From Oryzias latipes (Eukaryota > Chordata > Actinopteri > Beloniformes > Adrianichthyidae), in contig NC_019876.2 in assembly GCF_002234675.1 (NCBI RefSeq), positions 14,630,829 to 14,694,828 on the forward strand: a DNA stretch of 64,000 nucleotides. Reading direction: 5' to 3'. Positions within the stretch are counted from its first letter, which is position 1; every line of letters begins with the position of its first letter. Of this stretch, positions 36,801 through 64,000 are shown piece by piece. A model generated the notes under the pieces. That model did not search any database, was not told the origin of the DNA, and worked only from the letters and a program-made list of their open reading frames with translations. A program made the position numbers and the translations under genes.

Positions 36801-36986
36801 CACCGCTGTCACCAGGCCCAAGTGGGATTCCAGGTGTGCGTGCGTCCGGGCTCCTACAAGGTGGGACCTCATTCGCTCAGCAACGGCGAGCCGCTGGATC
36901 CTCGCTTCAGTAACTCAGAGATAGAGTGGATCACGAAGGAGCAGGGCGGCACACTCCTCTACGGGCTGCTCATCAGGATCGAGTGA
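21395..36986 (+). CDS. neurl4: Neuralized-like protein 4
   Basis: This NHR-repeat protein is known from the centrosome, where the family works with HERC2 and limits CP110. Coding exons: 21395-21559, 24107-24620, 24697-25298, 25899-26010, 26089-26177, 26255-26327, 27188-27461, 27553-27734, 27809-27894, 27966-28128, 28201-28408, 28629-28705, 28807-28885, 30197-30366, 30460-30588, 30683-30828, 32433-32651, 32911-33009, 33079-33231, 34307-34474, 34565-34723, 34890-35069, 35162-35255, 35327-35434, 35518-35662, 36349-36461, 36544-36703, 36782-36986. All phases close, giving 1,623 residues (human 1,562). Six NHR domains lie near residues 15-195, 375-560, 590-740, 785-955, 980-1145 and 1190-1365, each with [13 protein letters not shown] and VVDLYG-like motifs. 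The C-terminal region holds a Cys-rich [15 protein letters not shown] motif and KWHIAYHG. A Glu-rich stretch ends NHR1 and a Gly-rich linker (about 294-371) precedes NHR2. Intron 3 appears to use a GC donor. Confidence 0.95.
22563..22910 (+). repeat. Dispersed repeat family A copy in neurl4 intron 1
   Basis: It shows the family order: aacatgttcttgtggc, ctggaggacat, gtgaatcgggagcagac, tcgtatttgtgatgtag, then gatgcatc and the agctagtggga segment. The right end of the unit is missing. Confidence 0.7.
25313..25815. mobile_element. MITE in neurl4 intron 3
   Basis: The ends are inverted copies: tattgactgtatatgatagc at the left and a tcttatacagtcaa end at the right, extended inward by tggattgagtgac against gtcactctcgctcagtcca. 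There is no open frame. The left end lies only about 14 bases after the exon 3 boundary. The family resembles a fish element with a gggtgacgtcactc segment, but I cannot name it. Confidence 0.65.
26948..27121. mobile_element. Short hAT-like MITE in neurl4 intron 6
   Basis: The left end cagggctggccaaccctggt and the right end ctctcaaggaccagtg form a diverged inverted repeat of a hAT-like type widespread in fish. The internal sequence has no coding potential. Confidence 0.5.
28890..29340 (-). repeat. Fold-back element copy in neurl4 intron 13
   Basis: It is related in reverse orientation to 14440-15070. Shared features are the gggtgaatactcgattctga end, the agaggtgaactttctctctg segment and taccatggtataagc. 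The palindromic left part of the other copy is reduced here. Confidence 0.6.
29535..29895 (-). repeat. Dispersed repeat family A copy in neurl4 intron 13
   Basis: Read in minus sense it shows both family ends: the gttcccagtgg end and the aaaaacaccattttcaccag end near 29864. The middle part is shortened relative to 63170-63690. Confidence 0.75.
30925..31240 (-). repeat. Dispersed repeat family A copy in neurl4 intron 16
   Basis: Family end gttcccagtggtctttaaat at the left, the gacatagtttctgtag block, and aaaaacaccattttcatcag near the right are all present, with an internal deletion. Confidence 0.75.
31285..31440 (+). mobile_element. LINE reverse-transcriptase fragment (L2/Rex1-like) in neurl4 intron 16
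   Basis: Two short conserved reverse-transcriptase blocks can be read in plus-strand frames: a GIPQGSNLG block near 31320 and [11 protein letters not shown] near 31405-31435. Frameshifts separate them and the rest of the element is absent. The block wording resembles L2/Rex1-type fish LINEs. It is a dead fragment. Confidence 0.55.
35848..35945 (+). repeat. Dispersed repeat family A, start fragment
   Basis: It starts with the family head gacccactccaatgaaaatg and continues to the ggcggaggacat block, then ends. Confidence 0.65.
36085..36275 (+). repeat. Dispersed repeat family B copy in neurl4 intron 25
   Basis: It contains gccctctagtggttgttagc and a cacacctgaataaaagtc tail like the copies at 11600 and 15540. 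It is non-coding. Confidence 0.55.
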
Positions 36987-38787
36987 ACCGCCGGCGCTTG
37001 GGTGGAGCGGCCCGGCCCGCTCAGCACCTCCAGGAACTTTTGATAAACGGAAAACCAAATCCAACCCACACCCTGAGGGACAGACTCACCTGGAATCCAG
37101 CTGGTCCCATTTAAGGATTGTTGACAATTTGGGGTTGTTTTGTTTCTTTTGGTTGTTCTCGGGTTCTTGCTGTTGCCGGGAGCTACAGCGGCTTCAAAGA
37201 ACAAACACACACACACACACTGCCTGCACTTTATGTTTTGGACATTCATGGGAGTCCCCCCCCCCCCCCCCCCTCCAGCCCTCTTCTCACCTTCATCAGT
37301 GTCTGTATTTTTATTTTTATGTTTAGCATTTTTATGTTTCGCCACCTCTGCTTCGGTCAGTGTTTGTTTCATGGTCAGATAAGTTACCACACCCGTCTGC
37401 ACGTCACCAAACGAACACTTGAAACGACTCAAATGTGACTTAAATGGGGGGAGGAGGGGGGGGGGGTTATGATGATGACAAATCTTACCATGAACCTTAC
37501 AGTGTTCTGATTGTGACTTTTAGAGGGGATCTTTGAAAACTGGAGTGGAAAAGAGATGTTTACACGCATAGCACTGTATGTTGCTGTTGTCACGCCTCCA
37601 CATGAACAGCAGCCTCACCTGGCAAACAGAAACCCTTCTTTGAGCTTTAATACAGGCTCAACTGGAGGAAATGTTGTTTTTTTTTTATAAACATCACAAC
37701 GAATTTCTTGGTAAGTTATTTTAACTGACTTTTTTTTTTTTTTTGCTTCGACCAGGCCGTTAGTTAAAGATTTTTATGCATTTTTTTCCAAGTTCCAACT
37801 ACTCTTCCAAAAAGTTAAATGATTATCAATCTAAAATAATGTTTGCAATAGTTTACATAAATTCCCTTTAAATAGAATTTGACTCTCCTTTAACACACAG
37901 ACACAAAAAATATTTTTAAGGAAAACTTAAAGCAAAAAAGTTCTAATAAGTTTGTAGTTTACGTATTAAATTGTTTCACTTTAAAGTGACTAAATACAAC
38001 AAACAATTTTGCTTTTTTTTTTTAATCAACACCCATTTAGATGTAAGCAGGTTGCCTAGCAACTGACGTAAGAGTCAGCTACAGCGATTTAAAAAAAAAA
38101 GAAGCGTACTTAAATGACCCCAATTTTTCATTTATTTCTCGTAATAACTGAAAATATAGAACGATGCATCTTTCCTTCCAGATTTGACTATACAGACCCT
38201 TTATAAAAAAAAATATAGATATTACTTACCCCCCCCCCCCCCCCAAAAAAAAATCTTTTTTTTCTCTCCAGATGTCAGCGAGTTTTCCTCGTCATCTGCA
38301 ACGATTGTAAGCGAAAAGCTATCAGTTTGGTTGATGAGCGAAATCTGCCAATTCAAGGCGTTTCACGCACATTTCCGATACGTTCGGAGGATGATTGACC
38401 TTCTCGGAGCAGCTGATTTGACTGATGGGGGATCATTGAATTTTAGCAAAGGCAAAAAAAAAAAAAAGTTAAAACGTCCAGTCAGAAAATGTGAATTATG
38501 TTATTACATTGCTTATTTACAGCTCTGCGCTGCTTTGTACACTTTTTTTTCAGTATGTTTTGTTGTATAGGCTGTTACATAACAAATCATATCTTCCTGG
38601 TTTATAATAAAAAATAAAGTGACATTATAAAACAAAAGTAAAGTTTGTGTATTTACATCAAAGAGACCAAAAACTTTTCTTTTAATTATTGTATTTATTG
38701 TAGGAAAAAAATATGGGTTCCACTTGCTAAAATGAAAATAAAAAGGTAAGAGTGGAAACATATTTGCAGCTTTTTTTTTTTTTTTTT

Positions 38788-39001
38788 TGTAACCCTTGTA
38801 CTATCCTAGGCACTTTACCATTGGGAGTTGGGTCATCTAGACCCACTAGACAGTGCTAGGCGGTGGAAAGATTTCATGTAATCCAAGGACACCAGTGAAG
38901 ATCACAAATCATTGAAGAAAAAAGGTTCAGAGCACTGTCTAGTGGGTCTAGATGACCCAACTCCCAACGTTAAAGTGCCTAGGATAGTACAAGGGTTACA
39001 A
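38788..39001. mobile_element. Fold-back MITE with about 70-bp inverted arms
   Basis: The left arm starts tgtaacccttgtactatcct and the right arm ends with its inverse, aggatagtacaagggttaca. The arms run about 70 bases each with roughly two mismatches and enclose about 75 bases. The aacccttgt end resembles piggyBac-like non-autonomous elements of fish, which insert at TTAA; the expected TTAA is not intact here, so that assignment is tentative. Confidence 0.75.
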
Positions 39002-41120
39002 CCCCAACTTAGATTTTTTAATGGCTTTTTTTATATAAGCAACTCTGACAGGAACATTTTTCAGCTTTTCCTTTGTTGCTTCAGGCACAAAGTAGACCCT
39101 AAGAAACTAAGATTTGAGTCATTTGTAGACGTTTAAAAAATGTTCAGGAGTTTATTTGAAGAACAATAAATTCAAGTTTTTTTTGCTACAAAACGAAGTG
39201 AGAAAACTGGGAAGAAATCTATGATGTGTCAGAATCATTTTAAAGTGATTGTAAAACCAGATTGTAAATCTTGAAAAAAAAAAAAAAACATTTAAACTCT
39301 GGCGTACACATTAAAAACTTAAAAGAAATGTAGAATATTTGAAAGATAAAACATTATTTAAAAAAAAAAGGAAATTAGAAAATAGCTTTAAATCGGAAAG
39401 TACACATTGTAAACTTAAAGGTATGGAGCCAGAGCTCCATATCAGAGATATTGAAGATAAAAAATAAAAAACTTTTTAAAAAGTCTGACCTGTGAAAATG
39501 TGAACAATAAAATTGTAACTTTGAAAACAATATTTAATTTGAAAACACATTTAAATGTAAAAGTTCACATTATAAACTTGAACAGAATATTGAAGATTTG
39601 AAAAAAAAGAAATTTTAAAATGACTGAAGATAAAAGTAAACTCGAAGGGAACATTGAAAATGTTCATTTTAAAATAAAAAAATTGAAAGTGCCTTACATT
39701 TCAAAGTAAATGTTAAAAAAGAGAAAAATAAAATAGGAAATTAAAAACAAAAAAAATCTTAAACTTGAAATAAATATTGATGAAAAAAAAAAGTAAAGTT
39801 GAAACTAGAATTTTAAAAAACTTTAAAGCAGAAACTGTTACCAAGTGAAAAATGATGTTCATTTGTAACCGCTACTGTTTTCATTTTTAATTTTTCTTCC
39901 TCTTTGCTTTCAGTTCTCGAATCAGCTTCAATTCAGAAAATTGGCTAATTTCACGTGGGGGCGGGGCCATGACCAGGTGACGGCGGTGATGGTGATGTCA
40001 CTTTTGCTCCAGAACAGCGTTTGTTTTTGCTGCCTCTGTCATCCCCTGTTTGGGAGCAGAAATGATGTCATCATAACCTCTATCACCTGTCAATCACGTC
40101 CCGGTAGACGATAGCCTCAAAGCCCCGCCCCCTGTGCAAAAAATGTCGTTCCGTTTAAAAATTTAAATGTGTAAATTGAGGTCTTAAAGTGAAGAATGAG
40201 AGAAATAAAAAAATGGGGGGAAAAAAAAACAAAAAATTGTTGCTAAAATCACAAATAAACATTTTTCATTTGGTTATAGTTTTGGGTTTATAGATTTCTT
40301 TTTCCATTTTTCCTTCCTGTTCACAACACCTACTTTCAAATTTAAATGTACAATCTGGTCTTCCATTTATTTATAAGCTGATCCTGGTTTGACCCCATAG
40401 AAATTAAAGGATGACTGCAAGCGTTTTTTAAGGTGGAATGAAGGTTAGCAGCACGTTTGAACGTTAGCCTGAAAGGAGAGCGACTGACGGACGAGACACA
40501 GACGGAAAAAAGAGGTCAAAGTTTGGTTGAGCTTCATTCAAATATACACCTTAAACTTCAACAAGCACACACACACACACACATTCTTAACTCGCATAAC
40601 AGTTCAGAAACCAACAACACAAGAAAGTCCCACACAGTTTAAAAAAATAGTTTGTACAGTGGATGGAACACGTTCCCCAAAAGCCCGAAGCGCACCGTTC
40701 ACGCTCGTACATAAAGTTGCAAGCTACAGTGAGTGCTTTTATAAAAACAGATGATCACAGTAGGTTGTGTTTTTTGTTGTTTTTTTTTAAAAAAAAGAAA
40801 GGAAACATCTCCTTTTGGTCAATAAATAAACCAGACAACTTCCATCACTGAACGTTTTGAGTCAAAAACAAAGGAAACGCCAGCAGATCTGAGGTCAAAT
40901 CAAAGAAATCCTTACTATAAATTAATAAATAAAAGTCATTAAAGAAGTTGTTTTTTTCTTCTTTAAACAGCAGCTGCTTTAAAAATGAGGGTCGTGACAA
41001 AGCAAACCTCTGTTTTCTGCTTCATCTGCTGTTGGAAAAAAAGCCTCGTCAGACTCTAAAACATACAGCTTTTTTTTTTTTTTTTAAAGGTTTAACACCC
41101 GTCACTTTCCTGAAAACGTA

Positions 41121-41213
41121 GCCGCTCCACTTCCCGCCGTTTCACTTCCCGCCGTTTCACTTCCCGCCGTTTCACTTCCCGCCGTTTCACTTCCCGCCGC
41201 TCCACTTCCCGCC
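41121..41213. repeat. Tandem repeat, 15-bp unit
   Basis: About six nearly identical copies of ttcacttcccgccgt follow each other. It lies in the spacer just beyond the hdlbp stop codon, probably within its 3' UTR. Confidence 0.85.
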
Positions 41214-41501
41214 TCATCATCAGCAGAGACGGACTTTCAGGGGGCAGAAGCGTCGGCAGGGGGCGGAGCGACCACGAGGCAGAGCAGAACCATGACGATA
41301 GCAAGAGAAGACAGATAAGAAAAGGACCAGAGGGAGATCTCCCAGAATTCACTGCGGCTGGTTGTCGGAGAGCAGAAAAGAAGAAAAAAAAGGACGCTAA
41401 AGAGACGGGGAGGGGGGGGGGGGGTGAGCAGCAATTTGATTCAAGATTTTTGTCCCATTTACAAGAGTTTTTTTTGTGGATTTGTCTTTCGATGAAAAGC
41501 T

Positions 41502-59469
<17,968 letters not shown>

Positions 59470-59659
59470 GGTTCAAGACTTATTCCACTTATCTACTGAT
59501 ACAGACACATGAGTGAAGCAAAACCCAACGAAGCCCGATTAGCAGCAGACAACAAAACAATGCAAGTCATGTTCCTTCCTTTAACTGAACACTAAGTGCA
59601 CTTTCTTAGATTGCTCTCTACACGCCCCTGAGGGCCCCCGCTGCCTCTGTAGCTTTGCG

Positions 59660-60486
<827 letters not shown>

Positions 60487-63169
60487 AGTACTGAATGAGA
60501 AAGAGCTGATTTTGTGAACACAAAAGTCTTGTGACTGCATAGTCATATCATATCATTAATTTGTGGTTGCAAACAGGAAAAACAACCATTTGAAGTTGCT
60601 GAGGCAGGCAGGGACCGTCAATAAAGTACACAAAAACATCCCAGACAAACAATATCAGTTTCTCAGTAACTCACCATAAATAATCTCAAAAACCTCCCAA
60701 AGATCTCATTGTTGTTTAAAAAAAAACTCCCCAGAAATCCCTTATAACATTACTTTTTCCCCTTAGAGTGAACTAGCGTATTCAAGTAATGCAAGTTGTA
60801 GACATGTCCTTATCTTTTCGCTTTATTACAACTGTTGCAGCACTAAAAAAATTAAACTCAAAAAAATTAAGAGAGAAAAAAACAAAAACAAAGAAATTTG
60901 TTAAAACTACAGGAAAAAAATCTTCAAAAAACAAACAAAAAAAGGTTTAATAAAAAACAAAGTAAAAATTATATTGAAAAGCTTTCAAAAAAAATAATAA
61001 AAAAAAATAAAGAACGATCTCAAAAATCACATATAAAGTTATCAAAAACCAAAAAAACATTACATTGAAAAAAAAAAAAATCTCAAAAAACACCAAAATA
61101 TATTGAAAAGTTAAAAAACTTCTGGAAAATCATTGAACAAATGTATTGAAAAACAGTCTAGGTGCCACAAAGTTGACCACAGCCACAACATCGCTGCTTA
61201 GTGCTTAACGTTGATGTCGCCATTGACTCACAGACAAAAACAAACAATTCATACTGGTCAATATAATTCATATATAATTTGTTCTTAAAGTTAGAACGAA
61301 AAGATTCAAAAATTTGGAATGAAAAACACTGTTTTCTTTTTTATTAAATACAAGATGCTTCCATATTCCTCTGACAGGTATCGTTAATACACTTCTGAAA
61401 ACAAAGTGAACAAGCGGTAACACACCTGTCAAATGGATCTTCACTCAAGAAATACGCATGGAAGAAGTCATGAGTGGAAGATGGAAACACAGAGCCACAT
61501 GGGTCGCTTCAGCTTACCTGCAAAAGGGTCGATTGCCAGAGAGTCCGTCCAGTTATCCGCTACCTAAGACGCTTCAGTGTGAGTGTGTGTTTCAGCTCCT
61601 GGAGGAGGAAGACAAAGGGGGATGAAGGTGAAGCTGAAAGCCACATGTTCCGTGTGAAGACCGTGAACACGCAGAGATCAGTGGAGCTTTCACTAATGCG
61701 ATGTGATTCAAGTTTCTCCTCTCTGTTAATAATAAATAAAAAAATAAATATCAGATTTTCTGGAAAATACCCAAATGCAGCAATAACTACATTTATTCTT
61801 TACACACAAAAACAACATTGTAATTGATGTGATGTTTTCCTTTTTCAAAAAAAAACTTTACTCTCAAACTAATTATTGATGGAACGTTTGTAACTCCGAG
61901 GACTCTCGGCTCTAATTTCCCAGCCGGAGCATCTCCATGTGTCTCATCTGCATTAGAGATGCTTTGCTGTTCCTAAACGGCTCCACTCCTGCATCAGTGT
62001 GTTTGTCAACTAACCCAAAGACAGCCACAGGCTTCATCCTCAATGCCCAACTCTGACAGGGTGGGACACGTTTTGCCAAACAGACACGCCCATTCCTCCA
62101 TCTAGGAGATCCCACATTTCATGTTAAAGGACTTTTTTTGAGTTCAAATCTTGTTGTGCTGCAAGAAGAAGGTTGAACGCTCGCCTCTTACTGAAGAAAC
62201 AGAAGCAGCAGTCATTAAAGCTAATTAGGAAATGAGAGGAAGTCGACGGACGCATCAGCAGCTGAGAATATATGAAGACATTTCCTACATTATTTGACCA
62301 ACATGATCATTTATCCACAAACTAATTGTCAAAGACATAATAAAGTATTCAACCCCTCCCTTTTTCCTGGACAAACTCACTGATTCTAAGATCCAGTGAG
62401 ACATCTGATCCGGTTAGCAGTCGATCATTTGACCGGCATGTTGCCACGTGGGGCTTTCTTCAGCCAGACAGCAGATCTTTTAGCTGCCAAACTGGGACTG
62501 AAACACCGACACACTGGTTTTTAATGAACTACGCAACACCTTTTGGTTTATCCTTAAACCATTTTAACAGTCTTTTTTTTTTTCCTGGAACAGGACGTGC
62601 TTAAAAATTCAATTCAAATTAAATTATTTCTAGCAAGACCATAAAAAGAGTCTCAAAATAAACAACAAGGAAACAAGGTACAAAATAAAATACTGTCTTA
62701 AATAATATCTAAAATTATAAATTGAATTGCAGTGGCTGGCATTGCCACACACCCAAAAATGATTTAAAGCCTCTGCCCTCCCTTAAAACTTTTCAGTTTA
62801 TTTTTAGGCGGCAAAAAAAAACACAATTTCTGTTAGTATTTATGGGAAGAATTTATAATTTTATTAATACAAGTTCAATTATTTTCCTCTCCTGATCACT
62901 ATTTTTGAGGATACTTATTTTTATACCCAAAGAAATTTGATTTTGGATCAAAATTAAGCAAATCTATCTATATTCCCTACAGCTGAGTCAAAGTGAAACC
63001 TGAACTTTTAACTCAGGAATTGTAATTGAATTGATTAAGTATTTTGTCAGTAATAAGCAGCCAAATGTTTTAGTTGTTGCTCTACTTAAGGAAGCCTGAT
63101 TCATCGAGCTCTGAAGAAACCCAATAGTCCTTAAACACACATTCTGATCATCATTTCATATATTTTCAA

Positions 63170-63690
63170 AGCGTTCCCAGTGGTCTATAAATTATGATTT
63201 TTTTATAATAAAAAAATAGTGTTGGTATATTTGACATAGTTTCTGCAGAGCAGCAGCAGTTTATTAGAAATTCACCTCTGAGTTGTAGGCAGAGTAAGCC
63301 CACCCCCACTTCCTGTCACCCATCTGTTTACATAGTCTGCTTCCAGCTTACAGCCCCTCACACCTCCAACCTTAACATTACAATATTGGAGCTATCCAGC
63401 CATGCAGTTCTGATCCAGATTCCAGCTCAAACGAGGAAAACAAAGACGTTCATGGATTTATTTGTCTGCAAGTGGATGCATCAGAATGGAGCAGAGCAGG
63501 GAGCTTGTGGCCCACCCAGTACACTTTCTAAATAACAAATATTCAAACTGAATCTTTTCATCTGCTCCTAATTCAGGACGATTTGAATAATGCACATTTT
63601 AGCTTAATTTTCTTTATATATGTCCTCCATTATCAGAAAAATGTTACAAGAACACGTCAAAAACACAAAATCATCATTTTTCATGTGGTT
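63170..63690 (-). repeat. Dispersed repeat family A, near full-length copy
   Basis: This is the fullest copy of a family of about 500-600 bases with at least ten pieces in the window. In minus sense it runs from an aacatgttcttg-like head, through gatgcatccacttgcagac and gagctggaatctggatca segments, to the ccactgggaacgc end. It shows no open frame and no obvious terminal inverted repeat. I do not recognise the family by name. Confidence 0.7.
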
Positions 63691-64000
63691 TATCTGTGTA
63701 CAACAAAACGTATTTATCATAGCTCCTCATCTTCATGTAAACTAGTTGTGTTTAGCTTATTAGTCATACTTTTAGAACCTTTATTTATTTATGAAATACA
63801 GTTTTCGATACAATCCAGCTGCAGTGGTTTTAGGGGTAACTTTAAGCCTTATATTTCATCCCTCACTAATGTAACTGTGCTTAAGGTGAAGCCATTGAAT
63901 GCCAGCATGCTCCTCTCCATCCTTCCATGTTAATTCTCTGCAGACCCACAGGCTCTTAATCCTGGGAGGCTCTGAGCTCAGCGCTACCGCGCGGCTCCGC

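Larger units (their letters stand above)
36987..41501. other. Spacer between the convergent genes neurl4 and hdlbp
   Basis: This should hold both 3' UTRs. The neurl4 side has long C and T runs (near 37257 and 37730) and a CA run at 37207. A fold-back element is at 38788-39001. From 39130 to 39830 the DNA is A-rich and of low complexity. Minus-strand AATAAA sites, such as that at about 40368, could end hdlbp transcripts. A 15-bp tandem repeat lies at 41121-41213 and a G run near 41410. I see no gene here; the minus-strand Arg/Glu-rich frame over 41092-41352 is produced by the tandem repeat. Confidence 0.55.

Noticed and set aside
41092..41352. Minus-strand Arg/Glu/Val repeat protein
   Set aside because: The composition comes from the 15-bp tandem repeat, and the position is in the expected hdlbp 3' UTR.
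36987..41501. CRISPR array, tRNA, rRNA or known microRNA
   Set aside because: I looked for regular spacers, cloverleaf A and B boxes and familiar microRNA seeds of the 17p13.1 region and saw none. A covariance-model scan would be decisive.

Overview
The window reads as vertebrate genomic DNA, almost certainly from a ray-finned (teleost) fish. It has split genes with GT-AG introns, long introns packed with small DNA transposons, and LINE fragments of kinds common in fish. The conserved proteins are vertebrate but clearly diverged from the human forms. There is no bacterial gene organisation, CRISPR array or viral genome. All family names come from comparing translated exons with remembered protein families; no search was run.

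Layout, left to right. (1) zbtb4, plus strand, one very large coding exon (401-5777) with a roughly 2.8-kb 3' UTR ending near a polyadenylation signal at 8553. The BTB domain is not in the window. (2) A repeat-bearing spacer, then shbg (10957-17371, plus strand), rebuilt here as eight coding exons giving 385 residues with every splice phase closing. (3) A transposon-rich spacer, then neurl4 (21395-36986, plus strand), rebuilt as 28 coding exons giving 1,623 residues with six NHR repeats and a conserved C-terminal region. (4) A spacer of about 4.5 kb with low-complexity sequence, a fold-back element and minisatellites. (5) hdlbp (vigilin), minus strand, start codon at 59469 and stop at 41502, rebuilt as 26 coding exons giving 1,267 residues with 14 KH domains plus a degenerate N-terminal one. 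The true C-terminus lies in a small final exon that an ORF scan misses. (6) A distal part (59470-64000) with a LINE 3' end, a long TATC microsatellite and no recognised coding exon.

zbtb4, shbg and neurl4 lie together on human 17p13.1, so the left 37 kb keeps an old vertebrate gene group. hdlbp is on human 2q37, so the right side is a different neighbourhood. neurl4 and hdlbp converge. The four genes do not form a pathway: a methyl-CpG-binding repressor, a plasma steroid carrier, a centrosomal NHR protein and an RNA-binding multi-KH protein.

I found no evidence of a new biological system. The points most worth checking are an apparent GC-AG intron in neurl4 whose donor lies 14 bp from a transposon, the hidden final exon of hdlbp and its alternative C-terminus, a possible BTB-less start for zbtb4, a Lys at a steroid-contact position in shbg, and a well-preserved set of nested DNA transposons with visible target-site duplications.
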